From Paenibacillus sp. YYML68 (GTDB lineage Bacteria; Bacillota; Bacilli; Paenibacillales; NBRC-103111), in assembly GCF_027923405.1 (NCBI RefSeq), contig NZ_BQYI01000001.1:3202501-3266500 (forward strand): a stretch of DNA of 64,000 nt, written 5' to 3'. This document shows, in pieces, positions 29,638 to 38,050 of the stretch. Below the pieces are notes generated by a model, which was not told the DNA's origin, did no database searches, and worked only from the letters and a program-made list of their open reading frames with translations. The translations under genes and the position numbers were made by a program. Numbering within the stretch: position 1 is the first letter of the stretch; every line of letters starts with the position of its first letter.

Positions 29638-29952
29638 TCAACTTCCTCTGTAATCCCTATAATCACGAGCGGAGTAGTAGTCATAGGCACTCTCCATGCC
29701 GTCGGGATCAAAGCTGGCTGCCGCCTCCACCTTCACCAGTATAACATCGGCACCGATCTTAAGCACATTGCGCCATGGAATGACAAGATCGGAGGAGCCT
29801 CCGAACAAGCCGAGAAACCGCGTCGAAGCCGGAACCACGATCGCTTCAATACGTCCTTGGCGCAAGTCAAGCTCCAGATCACTCACATGACCGAGCCGCT
29901 TGCCGTCTACAATGTTGATGACATCCTTCGCCTGAAAGTCCGAAATCTTCAT
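29638..29952 (-). CDS. ylmC: YlmC/YmxH-family PRC-barrel sporulation protein
   Basis: A 104-residue PRC-barrel protein: KISDFQAKDVINIVDGKRLGHVSDLELDLRQGRIEAIVVP, then FLGLFGGSSDLVIPWRNVLKIGADVILV. The family is found in spore formers, with an unknown mechanism. It follows sigG after a long structured gap ending in a terminator. Its own promoter must therefore lie in the 70 bases before the start, or it is expressed by readthrough. Confidence 0.9.
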   Translation of the reverse strand: MKISDFQAKDVINIVDGKRLGHVSDLELDLRQGRIEAIVVPASTRFLGLFGGSSDLVIPWRNVLKIGADVILVKVEAAASFDPDGMESAYDYYSARDYRDYRGS

Positions 29953-30027
29953 CGCTCATCACCACCGGGGCTGTAGTCGTTATTCTATATGTATGTACCA
30001 ATGACGGAATATGCCCAGCACGCGGAT

Positions 30028-30134
30028 AAAAAAAAGACCTTCACGCCGGCAAATGCCGTCGATCCGGTCGTATGTTCGCACGTTATGAGCTAACCTGCCG
30101 CAAGTGCGGCACCTGCAGGGGATGAAAGGTCGTG
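30028..30134 (-). terminator. multibranched structure ending in a terminator, sigG-ylmC gap
   Basis: On the minus strand a closing helix GACCTTT/GAAGGTC spans about 105 bases and is followed by eight T. Inside are TGCCGC-ACTT-GCGGCA and CGGC-ATTT-GCCG hairpins and further short stems. This is more complex than a plain terminator. It may be a leader-type switch for ylmC or just the sigG terminator. Confidence 0.55.
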
Positions 30135-30137
30135 GTT

Positions 30138-30212
30138 GGCCCTCCATTTGGCTTCACCAAATTCGAGGCTTGCCATAACCGGCTCCGATATTTAGGGAAC
30201 CTATTATTAGGG
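30138..30212 (-). repeat. dispersed two-hairpin repeat, copy B
   Basis: Minus-strand copy running from CCCTAATAATAGG to GGAGGGCC. It shares 23 identical bases in a row (starting GTTATGGCAAGCC) with the copy at 31939-32014. Both hairpins are conserved: the first by ATAATAGGTTCC/GGAGCCGGTTAT, the second by CCTC-G-AATTTGG/CCAAAT-G-GAGG. It lies just after the sigG stop. Confidence 0.7.
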
Positions 30213-30219
30213 CATGTCG

Positions 30220-31002
30220 TTAATTTTTCACATGCTTTTGCATTTGCGATATCGCCGATTTCTCCAGCCTTGATACTTGCGCCTGCGAGATGCCAATTTC
30301 GTCAGCCACTTCCATCTGTGTCTTCCCATCGAAGAATCGCATGGACAAAATCATCTTCTCTCGATCGTTCAGCTTGCGCATCGCCTCCCGCAGTGCAATG
30401 CCTTCAATCCAGGATACGTCCTTGTTACGGTCATCGCTGATCTGGTCCATCACATAGATCGGGTCTCCGCCGTCATGATAGATCGGCTCGAACAGCGACA
30501 CCGGATCTTGGATCGCGTCCAGCGCGAAGACGATATCCTCCTTCGGCACGTTCAGCACCTCCGATATTTCTAGTATCGTAGGCTCGCGCGAGTTCAGATT
30601 CGTCAGCTGGTCCCGAATTTGCAGCGCCTTGTAAGCAATATCCCGCAGCGATCGCGATACGCGGATCGGGTTGTTATCCCGTAAATATCGGCGAATCTCT
30701 CCAATAATCATCGGTACGGCATACGTGGAGAACTTGACGTTTTGGCTGAGGTCGAAATTATCGATCGCCTTCATCAGTCCGATGCAGCCAACCTGAAACA
30801 AATCATCGACGTATTCGCCCCGATTATTAAACCGTTGAATAACGGACAGCACCAGACGCAGGTTGCCGTTAACTAATTTCTCTCTTGCAGAGCGTTCATT
30901 ATTCGACTGCAAGGCGACGAACAGCTCACGCATTTCCACATTGGTCAAAACCGGTAGCTTTGCCGTATCGACGCCGCATATTTCGACTTTGTTTCGGGTC
31001 AT
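30220..31002 (-). CDS. sigG: RNA polymerase sigma-G factor
   Basis: Late forespore sigma factor. It is 260 residues and full length, starting TRNKVEICGVDTAKLPVL, with region 2 (NLRLVLSVIQRFNNRGEYVDDLFQVGCIGLMKAIDNFDLSQNVKFSTYA) and a region 4 helix-turn-helix (KTQMEVADEIGISQAQVSRLEKSAI). GGGAGG precedes the ATG. A sigma-F-like promoter lies 35-60 bases upstream. It follows sigE in the classic spoIIGA-sigE-sigG order. Confidence 0.97.
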   Translation of the reverse strand: MTRNKVEICGVDTAKLPVLTNVEMRELFVALQSNNERSAREKLVNGNLRLVLSVIQRFNNRGEYVDDLFQVGCIGLMKAIDNFDLSQNVKFSTYAVPMIIGEIRRYLRDNNPIRVSRSLRDIAYKALQIRDQLTNLNSREPTILEISEVLNVPKEDIVFALDAIQDPVSLFEPIYHDGGDPIYVMDQISDDRNKDVSWIEGIALREAMRKLNDREKMILSMRFFDGKTQMEVADEIGISQAQVSRLEKSAISQMQKHVKN

Positions 31003-31036
31003 TCGTGATTACCTCCCAAGGAGAAACATTAATGTA

Positions 31037-31065
31037 CATTATCTCCGTCGACATTTTTTTTATGC
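31037..31065 (-). promoter_or_regulatory. sigma-F-type promoter of sigG
   Basis: On the minus strand GCATA (31061-31065) is followed after 14 bases by GGAGATAATG (31037-31046). This fits the forespore sigma-F pattern GYWTA and GGNRANANTR at every defined base, with slightly short spacing. Confidence 0.6.
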
Positions 31066-31121
31066 GTCTTTTTCCAACTCTACCAATTCACCACTGCGGA
31101 CTGCTGCTTCATATTCCGGGA

Positions 31122-31164
31122 ACAAAGAAGCCCTACGCGTGCCATTAACAGCACTGTAGGGCTT
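31122..31164 (-). terminator. sigE terminator
   Basis: On the minus strand AAGCCCTAC and GTAGGGCTT form a 9-base stem around a long loop, followed by a weak T-rich run (TCTTTGTT). It separates sigE from sigG. Confidence 0.6.
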
Positions 31165-31201
31165 CGATCCATTCGTATATGTCGGATTCTATGAATCCAG
31201 C

Positions 31202-31924
31202 TTATACCATCTTGTTAAACTCCTTGCGCAGCCGTTTAATAATGCGCTTCTCCAAACGGGATATGTACGATTGGGAGATGCCGAGCATATCGGCTACGTC
31301 CTTCTGCGTCTTCTCCTCGCCGTTCTGAAGTCCGAAGCGCAGCTCCATAATGATTCGCTCCCGCTCAGACAGCTTGTCAAGCGCTTTATGCAGCAGCTTG
31401 CGGTCGACCTGCTCCTCGATGTTGCGGTAAATCGTGTCGTTCTCCGTTCCGAGAACGTCTGACAACAGCAGCTCATTGCCATCCCAGTCGATGTTGAGCG
31501 GCTCGTCGAACGACACCTCGGTACGAATTTTGCTATTACGCCGCAGGTACATCAGTATTTCATTCTCAATACAGCGGGATGCGTACGTAGCGAGCTTTAT
31601 TTTTTTCTCCGGATCGAACGTGTTGACAGCCTTAATCAGCCCGATCGCCCCGATCGAGACGAGGTCCTCAATATTGATGCCAGTATTCTCGAACTTCCTG
31701 GCAATATATACAACGAGCCGCAGGTTCCGCTCAATCAGCATACCTCGGATCGCCGCATCGCCTGTAGGAAGCTTCTCCAGCAAATACTCTTCCTCTTCGC
31801 GGGTGAGCGGGGGCGGCAGCGCCTCACTGCCTCCAATGTAATAAACCTCGTCTCCCTTGAACCCGAGCAACAGCATAAGACGGAAATATAAGATTTGCAG
31901 CTTCAGCTTCCACTTGACCAACAT
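31202..31924 (-). CDS. sigE: RNA polymerase sigma-E factor (pro-form)
   Basis: Early mother-cell sigma factor, made as pro-sigma-E. The first 25-30 residues ([21 protein letters not shown]) form the hydrophobic membrane-bound pro-sequence removed by SpoIIGA. Region 2 reads [52 protein letters not shown]. The region 4 helix-turn-helix is [26 protein letters not shown]. 240 residues. It lies downstream of spoIIGA, separated by the dispersed repeat. Confidence 0.97.
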   Translation of the reverse strand: MLVKWKLKLQILYFRLMLLLGFKGDEVYYIGGSEALPPPLTREEEEYLLEKLPTGDAAIRGMLIERNLRLVVYIARKFENTGINIEDLVSIGAIGLIKAVNTFDPEKKIKLATYASRCIENEILMYLRRNSKIRTEVSFDEPLNIDWDGNELLLSDVLGTENDTIYRNIEEQVDRKLLHKALDKLSERERIIMELRFGLQNGEEKTQKDVADMLGISQSYISRLEKRIIKRLRKEFNKMV

Positions 31925-31938
31925 TTTGCGTCCTCCCC

Positions 31939-32014
31939 CCCTGGAATAACATTTCCGAGTTATCTCGGAAATGTTATGGCAAGCCTCGAATTTGGCGCAG
32001 CCAAATTGAGGGCC
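31939..32014 (+). repeat. dispersed two-hairpin repeat, copy A
   Basis: From CCCTGGAATAAC to GAGGGCC. Hairpin 1 is ATAACATTTCCGAG-TTAT-CTCGGAAATGTTAT, a perfect 14-base stem. Hairpin 2 is GGC-AAG-CCTC-G-AATTTGGC-GCA-GCCAAATT-GAGG-GCC. It occupies the gap between spoIIGA and sigE. Fragments of its 5' end (CTGAAATAAC at 32019-32028 and CTGGAATAAC at 32041-32050) follow directly. Confidence 0.75.
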
Positions 32015-32070
32015 TCCCCTGAAATAACTCTAACTTACCTCTGGAATAACAAGCTCCGCCCGCCCCTCCA

Positions 32071-32979
32071 TTAGCCGCTAGCCTGCACGAGAGACGGATG
32101 AATAATCGCCTGATAAGCGTTATCGGCGCTAAGCCGACCACCATCAAGCCCAATAAGCACTTTACTCGACTCCATCTGCCCCTGCTCTGTCGTAATGATG
32201 ACCTTGTCCGGCTTTAGCGCGAGCATGAATTGCGTGCTGCGATTCACGCCCCGATAAGGTACGAGCCGCAGCCGATCTTGCCAGATGAAGGGCTCGGTGC
32301 CGATCGCTGTTACGAGCTGATCGACCTCCGCCTTGCGGATTTTGACCATCCACTCCTCAGGAATCCACTCGCCCCACTGGGTAGCCTCCATCACCATCAC
32401 CGGCGTCTTGGTCAGCGGATCGTACAGCTGGTTACCGGTATCGATGAGTCCGATGCAGCTGGAGGCGACCGCATCAATATGCACGTCCACCTTGGCGATG
32501 TATGAGGCCATATCAGCCTTGCGCTTGAGCTGCGTGATGACCTGCCTCGTGAGCCATACCGCGAACGGAATCGCAGCAACGACTAGACCGAGTGTCGCTC
32601 CATTCAAGCCTCTCCCGATCCTTACGCTGTCCACAAGATCGCCAGCCGAATGCTTGAAGTACATGAAGCCGACGACAGCACCGGCGGCAATGCAATTAAT
32701 CATATAGAACGAGCCGAGATTTCGTATAAAGCCGGGCACTCCCTTGAAGCCGAACGCCGTAAGGAGCATCACGAGGGAGAAGGCAAACTTGACTAGAAAC
32801 GTATACAAAAAATCGAGCGGCGGAAAGAACAAAAAAACCGCATAGCTTCCTCCAATACACGCGGATAACACAAGCCTCCACCAAGTGACTCGAAGCTTGC
32901 GCGCCCATGCTGTCGTCCACAGCAGCGCTCCGTCAATCAGCGTATTCATCAGGAAGATGATATCGAGATAGACAATCAT
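32071..32979 (-). CDS. spoIIGA: sigma-E processing peptidase SpoIIGA
   Basis: Membrane aspartic protease that matures pro-sigma-E at the sporulation septum. Five N-terminal membrane helices (residues about 1-150) precede a cytosolic domain with the catalytic Asp180 in GLIDTGNQLYDPLT and the closing VLIGLDGGRLSADNAYQAIIHPSL. 302 residues. It is the first gene of the spoIIG operon. A Spo0A-type promoter lies upstream, and the ftsZ terminator precedes it. Confidence 0.95.
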   Translation of the reverse strand: MIVYLDIIFLMNTLIDGALLWTTAWARKLRVTWWRLVLSACIGGSYAVFLFFPPLDFLYTFLVKFAFSLVMLLTAFGFKGVPGFIRNLGSFYMINCIAAGAVVGFMYFKHSAGDLVDSVRIGRGLNGATLGLVVAAIPFAVWLTRQVITQLKRKADMASYIAKVDVHIDAVASSCIGLIDTGNQLYDPLTKTPVMVMEATQWGEWIPEEWMVKIRKAEVDQLVTAIGTEPFIWQDRLRLVPYRGVNRSTQFMLALKPDKVIITTEQGQMESSKVLIGLDGGRLSADNAYQAIIHPSLVQASG

Positions 32980-33030
32980 TCCCCCGCATCACTCTCCCTA
33001 TCTATCGAGGCTGCCTTCTTGGATGAGACA

Positions 33031-33097
33031 AGTATATAGTAATCGTATTTCAAAGTCTGTCTAAACATGCCGATGAGTCGCTACTTTTTTTGTCATA
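33031..33097 (-). promoter_or_regulatory. spoIIG promoter with Spo0A-like boxes
   Basis: On the minus strand TATACT (33031-33036) lies 21 bases after TAGACA (33058-33063). This is close to the unusually long spacing known for Spo0A-driven spoIIG. TTAGACAGA (33056-33064) and TATGACAAA (33089-33097) each match 7 of 9 bases of the inverted Spo0A box TTCGACAAA. Confidence 0.5.
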
Positions 33098-33117
33098 TAG
33101 TGGCAGTTGAAGTGTAC

Positions 33118-33153
33118 AAAAAAAACAGCCACTCTCTAGTTCGAGAATGACTG
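33118..33153 (-). terminator. ftsZ terminator
   Basis: On the minus strand CAGTCATTCTC pairs with GAGAGTGGCTG around GAACTA and is followed by eight T. It lies about 40 bases after the ftsZ stop and separates the division cluster from the spoIIG operon. Confidence 0.88.
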
Positions 33154-33190
33154 CTGCATGTGGAGCATCGTATGAATGTGCTGTCCGCGT

Positions 33191-34330
33191 CTATTTGTTA
33201 TCGAAGTTGTTACGATTACGGTTACGCAGGAATGCCGGGATGTCAAGCTGATCGTTCGAGGTTGTGCCTCCGAACGGACGGAGGTTGTTCAGACGGGAAT
33301 CTGCGCTTTCCTGCTGCTGAGTTGCTCCAGTGCTAGTCGTACCGCCTCCGGTCTTACGTGGTGCAGCAGACAAGTTCTTATGCTCGAAGCCCGTTGCAAT
33401 GACGGTTACGATGATTTCGTCCTTCAGCGTCTCATCGATGACGGCACCGAAGATCATGTTCACCTCGAGATCGGAAGCAGAGGCTACGATATCAGCCGCT
33501 TCGTTCACTTCATACAGCGACAGGTTCGCGCCGCCTGTAATGTTCATCAGTACGCCGCGCGCGCCATCGATTGACGTCTCAAGAAGCGGTGACATGATCG
33601 CCTTCTTCGCTGCTTCGGCCGCCCGGTTCTCGCCTGTTGCGACACCGATACCCATCAAGGCAGAGCCACGCTCAGTCATGATCGTCTTCACGTCCGCGAA
33701 GTCAAGGTTAATGAGACCTGGCACCGCGATCAAGTCCGAGATACCTTGGACGCCCTGACGAAGCACGTTGTCCGCCTCGCGGAACGCCTCGAGCATCGGC
33801 GTCTTCTTATCAACGATCTCAAGAAGACGGTCGTTCGGGATGACGATGAGCGTGTCCACCTTTTCCTTCAACGCAGCGATCCCTTGATCAGCCTGCTGGG
33901 CGCGCTTACGTCCCTCAAACGTGAACGGACGCGTGACGACACCTACCGTCAGCGCGCCGCACTCTTTGGCGATTTCAGCGATGACCGGAGCCGCTCCGGT
34001 GCCTGTGCCTCCGCCCATGCCAGCTGTTACGAATACCATGTCGGAGCCCTTCAGCGCATTGTAGATCAGCTCGCGGGATTCCTCCGCTGCCTTCTTGCCT
34101 ACATCGGGGTTCGCGCCAGCGCCAAGACCACGAGTCAGCTTGTCTCCGATCTGCAGCTTCGTGTCCGATTTCGATAGATGCAGCGCCTGCGCATCCGTGT
34201 TCACGGTAATGAACTCTACTCCTTTGACGCCGTTGTCTATCATTCGGTTCACCGCGTTGCTTCCGCCTCCGCCACAGCCGATGACCTTTATTTTAGCCAG
34301 TTGGTCCATATCCATATCAAATTCAAACAT
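33191..34330 (-). CDS. ftsZ: cell division protein FtsZ
   Basis: Tubulin-like GTPase that forms the Z ring. The tubulin signature GGGTGTG is at residues 106-112. The T7-loop segment is [11 protein letters not shown], and [17 protein letters not shown] lies at the N terminus. The conserved C-terminal peptide [12 protein letters not shown] follows a Gly/Thr/Gln-rich linker and is the docking site for FtsA and SepF. 379 residues, GAGGGGG before the ATG. It is 43 bases after ftsA and co-transcribed with it. Confidence 0.98.
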   Translation of the reverse strand: MFEFDMDMDQLAKIKVIGCGGGGSNAVNRMIDNGVKGVEFITVNTDAQALHLSKSDTKLQIGDKLTRGLGAGANPDVGKKAAEESRELIYNALKGSDMVFVTAGMGGGTGTGAAPVIAEIAKECGALTVGVVTRPFTFEGRKRAQQADQGIAALKEKVDTLIVIPNDRLLEIVDKKTPMLEAFREADNVLRQGVQGISDLIAVPGLINLDFADVKTIMTERGSALMGIGVATGENRAAEAAKKAIMSPLLETSIDGARGVLMNITGGANLSLYEVNEAADIVASASDLEVNMIFGAVIDETLKDEIIVTVIATGFEHKNLSAAPRKTGGGTTSTGATQQQESADSRLNNLRPFGGTTSNDQLDIPAFLRNRNRNNFDNK

Positions 34331-34373
34331 CTAGCGTCTTCCCCCTCTTAGGCTTTCATACGTGGATGCTCCA

Positions 34374-35618
34374 CTATATAAATTCACTTAACCAGTTTTT
34401 AAAGCGTTCCATGGCCGAGGGCTTTTCCTCTTGACCGGAAGACGTTTTTTTGACCGTGCGCTTGCTGACGCCCGCTTGCTGCTTGCCTCCGCGTAAATAC
34501 TTGGATGCATATTGAATAATTCCGACACCGCTTGTGAAAGAGGGATCGCGAACTCCAATAAAATCAGGCACCGCGATGCGGACGGACGAAGCGAGCTCGA
34601 CCTGAGCAATCGTTAGCATGCCGGGCAGCGACACTGTACCTCCTGAAAGAACATAACCGCCTGGTAGGTTGGCGTAGCCAATACGCTGAACCTCCATGCG
34701 GATAAGGTGGAAAATTTCCTGTACGCGAGGCTCAATGATGTTGGCCAGATCGACCTGCGAGAACTCCTTATCCACATTACTGCCGATGCGGTTCACCTTG
34801 AACATTTGATCAGGTGCTGCATGCTCAACTACAGCGCAGCCAAACTTCAGCTTAATCTTCTCGGCAATGTCAGCTTGGGTGCGCAAGCCGTAAGCTATAT
34901 CGTTCGTAATGAACTCGCCGCCGATCGGCAGCGTAGATGTAGCGACCATCTGATTTTCTTCGAATACGGCAATGGTTGTGGCACCCGCCCCGATGTCGAC
35001 AAGTATCGTGCCCATCTGCTTCTCATCCTTGGATAGAGCGACATGACCTGCAGCCAGAGCCATCAAAATAAGGCCGGATACCTTCAAGCCGGATTTTTCC
35101 ACGACACGAATCAAATTATGTATAGCGGTCTTCGCACCTGTCACGATCGTCGCCTCAACCTCAAGCCGTACGCCAATCATGCTGCGCGGGTCATAGATCT
35201 GATCGGTTCCGTCCACAATATATTGATTCGGCACGACGCCGATAATTTCACGCTCAGGGGCAAGCGGAATGACCTTAGCGGCCTGTATGACGCGCTCCAT
35301 ATCATCATCCCCGATTTCCCGATCCTCGTTCGATACGGCTACGACGCCGTGGCTGGACTGCAATGTAATGTGATTACCCGAGATGCCGACATATACATCC
35401 GATATCTGAATGCCCACCATTCGCTCCGCATGATCGACTGCACTCCGGATCGACTGAACCGTCTGGTCGATGTCGACAATCGCTCCCTTGCGAATGCCCT
35501 GCGAGTCGGCAGATCCAACTCCAATTATATTAATGGTGCCGTTAACGACTTCCCCAATAATAACTCGAACTTTGGATGTACCGATGTCCAAACTAACAAT
35601 GATGTCATTGCTGCTCAA
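34374..35618 (-). CDS. ftsA: cell division protein FtsA
   Basis: Actin-like ATPase that ties FtsZ to the membrane. It has the actin-fold phosphate loops SLDIGTSKVRVIIGE and LVDIGAGATTIAVF, the SHS2 domain between them, and a C-terminal amphipathic helix (AMERFKNWLSEFI) for membrane binding. 414 residues. The start is TTG 35618 after AGGAGGTG. A sigma-H-like promoter precedes it. Confidence 0.97.
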   Translation of the reverse strand: MSSNDIIVSLDIGTSKVRVIIGEVVNGTINIIGVGSADSQGIRKGAIVDIDQTVQSIRSAVDHAERMVGIQISDVYVGISGNHITLQSSHGVVAVSNEDREIGDDDMERVIQAAKVIPLAPEREIIGVVPNQYIVDGTDQIYDPRSMIGVRLEVEATIVTGAKTAIHNLIRVVEKSGLKVSGLILMALAAGHVALSKDEKQMGTILVDIGAGATTIAVFEENQMVATSTLPIGGEFITNDIAYGLRTQADIAEKIKLKFGCAVVEHAAPDQMFKVNRIGSNVDKEFSQVDLANIIEPRVQEIFHLIRMEVQRIGYANLPGGYVLSGGTVSLPGMLTIAQVELASSVRIAVPDFIGVRDPSFTSGVGIIQYASKYLRGGKQQAGVSKRTVKKTSSGQEEKPSAMERFKNWLSEFI

Positions 35619-35680
35619 CCTGTGGCACCTCCTGTACGATATAGTGTGAATGAGCGCTGGTTTATGAAGCCTGCATGATA

Positions 35681-35709
35681 GTATTCCACGCGGTTCACCG
35701 GTTTCCTCT
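35681..35709 (-). promoter_or_regulatory. sigma-H-like promoter before ftsA
   Basis: On the minus strand AGAGGAAAC (35701-35709) and GTGGAATAC (35681-35689) are 11 bases apart. Each matches 8 of 9 positions of the sigma-H pattern RNAGGAWWW and RNNGAATWW. Bacillus ftsAZ is also boosted by sigma-H on entry into sporulation. Confidence 0.55.
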
Positions 35710-35833
35710 TTTTAAATTACGTAATTTCACCCGAGGACCATAAAATATACCATAATTTCAATTCTATCATTTTTTGGGAGGCTTGAGTAGTAGCTTTGTA
35801 GAAAAGAGGCCCACAGCACTAGTTATGGACTCA

Positions 35834-36664
35834 TTATTCCCGCAGTGCTCGCTCAGGCGACGGTGTCGTCTGTTCTGCAGCTCTCGGTTTCTCGGAGCCG
35901 CCGTTCGTCTCGACCTGCACCGATGACTCGGGCGGGAATGGCGCATGAGAATCGGCCTCAAGCAAAGTAAGAATCCCCTCGTTAATATGGTTCATCTTGA
36001 GGCTTGCTATGTAAGCATCCAAGTATGGAAGCTTCTGTGCGATATAACCGACCGAAGTAACCACCTCGAACGATGAGCGAGTATACAGCTTGATCTTATC
36101 CGGGTAAGCTGTTGTCGGAACCGGGACAATCTCCGATATATCGATGAACAACTTGTCAGGCAGCTTCGCCATCTGGCTGCACAGCTGCAGCTTCAGCTCC
36201 TCCCGGCCGCTCCAGCCGGACAGGATCGGCTTGTCCAGTCTGGCACCTTCCATCGTAACCGGAACACTGCTGCCGTCGGCGAGTAACGCTTCAACATCTC
36301 CCGCTCCGGTAAACTGATACGCCACCTTCGGAAACTCATGAACGGTAATGCTAATACGGCCTGGAAACTGCTTCTTCACCTCGACGTCTTCAATCATGCG
36401 CAGCGCCTTCACTCGCTGGGCCGCACGCTCCGAGGAGACGGAGAAGAAATGGTCGCCCGGCAGGATCGCAGCGGCGTCGCGGATCTGCTCCTCTGCGACG
36501 AGGTGCTGTCCCTTAATGGTAACCTCCGTAATCTGACTCAGCGACGATTGGAAAAATAACACAAGCAGCAGGGTCACAAAAAACAAAAAAAGGAACAGCA
36601 GCAGCCGCTTGCTGCTGCGGCTTCGGGGCTTCTGTTTTTTGATGACGGGAAGTCTCTCTTCCAT
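35834..36664 (-). CDS. divIB: division protein DivIB/FtsQ
   Basis: Bitopic septal protein that forms a complex with FtsL and DivIC. It has a basic cytosolic tail (KKQKPRSRSSKR), one membrane helix (residues about 22-41), then a POTRA domain (ITEVTIKGQHLVAEEQIRDAAAILPGDHFFSV) and the beta domain (GRISITVHEFPKVAYQF). 276 residues; AGGAGGGG before the ATG. A hairpin separates it from murA. No ylxW, ylxX or sbp lies between it and ftsA, unlike Bacillus subtilis. Confidence 0.93.
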   Translation of the reverse strand: MEERLPVIKKQKPRSRSSKRLLLFLFLFFVTLLLVLFFQSSLSQITEVTIKGQHLVAEEQIRDAAAILPGDHFFSVSSERAAQRVKALRMIEDVEVKKQFPGRISITVHEFPKVAYQFTGAGDVEALLADGSSVPVTMEGARLDKPILSGWSGREELKLQLCSQMAKLPDKLFIDISEIVPVPTTAYPDKIKLYTRSSFEVVTSVGYIAQKLPYLDAYIASLKMNHINEGILTLLEADSHAPFPPESSVQVETNGGSEKPRAAEQTTPSPERALRE

Positions 36665-36696
36665 ACCGCCCCTCCTATGACCGATATGTAAACCGA

Positions 36697-36732
36697 GGAT
36701 TACCCCCCTTCTTCAAGAAGGAGGGATAACCC
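36697..36732 (-). other. hairpin in the murA-divIB gap
   Basis: On the minus strand GGTTATCCCTCCTT pairs, with one mismatch and a bulge, with AAGGGGGGTAATCC around CTTGAAG-like loop bases. There is no T-run. It may be an mRNA processing or stability element. Confidence 0.4.
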
Positions 36733-36763
36733 GGCGGCTGTGTTCATATGCATAATAGTAGCG

Positions 36764-38035
36764 TTATAATTCCTTACTGACCGGAGTCGTCCGGTGGATG
36801 CTCGCTCCGAGCTGGCGGAGCATAAGCTCGATGCGGTCGTACCCGCGATCGATGTGATGAATCTGCTCAATGACCGTTGTACCTTGCGCTGCAAGACCTG
36901 CGATAACCAGTGCAGCGCCCGCTCGCAAGTCCGTAGCCTCTACGGTTGCCCCGTACAAGCGCGGAACTCCTCGAATAATTGCAGAATTGAAATCAACCCG
37001 AATGTCCGCTCCCATTCTCGATAATTCATCGACGTGCTTGAAGCGGCCTTCAAATACGGTTTCCTTCACGATGCTGACACCCTCAGCCAGACTGAGCAGC
37101 ACCATCATCTGTGACTGCAGATCGGTAGGAAATGCAGGGTACGGTGATGTAATCACTCGCTCCACAGCCTTAAGACGGCTTGGCGCACTTACATTCATTA
37201 TATCACCGTCGACTGCAATGTGCACACCTGCACGCTTCATGACGTGCAGTGCACTTGTCAAGTGGGAAGCGCAGACGTTCTTGAGCGTCACATTGCCCTT
37301 GGTGACCGCAGCTGCGATCAGAATGGTACCTGTTACGATGCGGTCCGGAATAATGCGGTGCGTGCATGGGACGAGCTGGGAGGCGCCTTCGACTGTAATC
37401 GTGTCCGTTCCGGCCCCGATAATGTTCGCACCCATCGCGTTCAAGAAATGTTGCAGATCTTGGATCTCAGGCTCTCGAGCAGCATTCGATATCGTCGTCT
37501 TGCCGCGTGCCATAGCCGCAGCCATCATGATGTTCTCTGTTGCGCCCACGCTCGGATAATCGAGCACGATGTCCGCACCTGTCAGCTCCTTCGCGGTACA
37601 TACGATACGGCCGTTCTCCTCAACGATGTCGACACCGAGCTCCGCAAGTCCCTTCAGGTGCAGATCGATCTTGCGTTCTCCGATCGCACAGCCTCCCGGC
37701 TGATACAGCTCCACCTTGCCAAGACGAGCGAGCAGTGGACCCATCAGGAAGATCGATGAACGCATCTGACTCATCAGACGCTCCGGAATATGATGCTCCC
37801 GGGCCTTCGTTGTATCCACCGTCACCGTATCCCCGCTTTGCTCGGCCTTACAGCCTAGTGCCTGCAAAATATCGAGCATGACCTTGATGTCGGACAGCTC
37901 GGGCACGTTCGTAATCGTAACCGTGCCTTCCGCCATGATGCTCGCTGCCAGAATAGGAAGAGCCGCGTTTTTGGCGCCATGCACACTGATGGCTCCCGAG
38001 AGTGGTTTCCCGCCTTCGATAACCAACTTTTCCAA
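36764..38035 (-). CDS. murA: UDP-N-acetylglucosamine 1-carboxyvinyltransferase
   Basis: First committed step of peptidoglycan synthesis. The EPSP-synthase fold is clear from GGKPLSGAISVHGAKNAALPILAA, PGGCAIGERKIDLHLKGL and RAGAALVIAGLAAQGTTVIEQIHHIDRGYD. The conserved loop position usually holding the catalytic Cys (fosfomycin target) should be checked by alignment. 423 residues, TTG start at 38035 with GGAGGTG upstream. Being placed between murB and divIB differs from Bacillus subtilis, where murAA lies elsewhere. Confidence 0.95.
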   Translation of the reverse strand: MEKLVIEGGKPLSGAISVHGAKNAALPILAASIMAEGTVTITNVPELSDIKVMLDILQALGCKAEQSGDTVTVDTTKAREHHIPERLMSQMRSSIFLMGPLLARLGKVELYQPGGCAIGERKIDLHLKGLAELGVDIVEENGRIVCTAKELTGADIVLDYPSVGATENIMMAAAMARGKTTISNAAREPEIQDLQHFLNAMGANIIGAGTDTITVEGASQLVPCTHRIIPDRIVTGTILIAAAVTKGNVTLKNVCASHLTSALHVMKRAGVHIAVDGDIMNVSAPSRLKAVERVITSPYPAFPTDLQSQMMVLLSLAEGVSIVKETVFEGRFKHVDELSRMGADIRVDFNSAIIRGVPRLYGATVEATDLRAGAALVIAGLAAQGTTVIEQIHHIDRGYDRIELMLRQLGASIHRTTPVSKEL

Positions 38036-38050
38036 AATCCCACCTCCGAT

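Noticed and set aside
30028..30134. Possible tRNA or known riboswitch in the sigG-ylmC gap
   Set aside because: No cloverleaf with a GTTC-type T-arm and acceptor closure could be drawn, and no conserved core of the riboswitch classes I know was seen; kept only as an unassigned structure.
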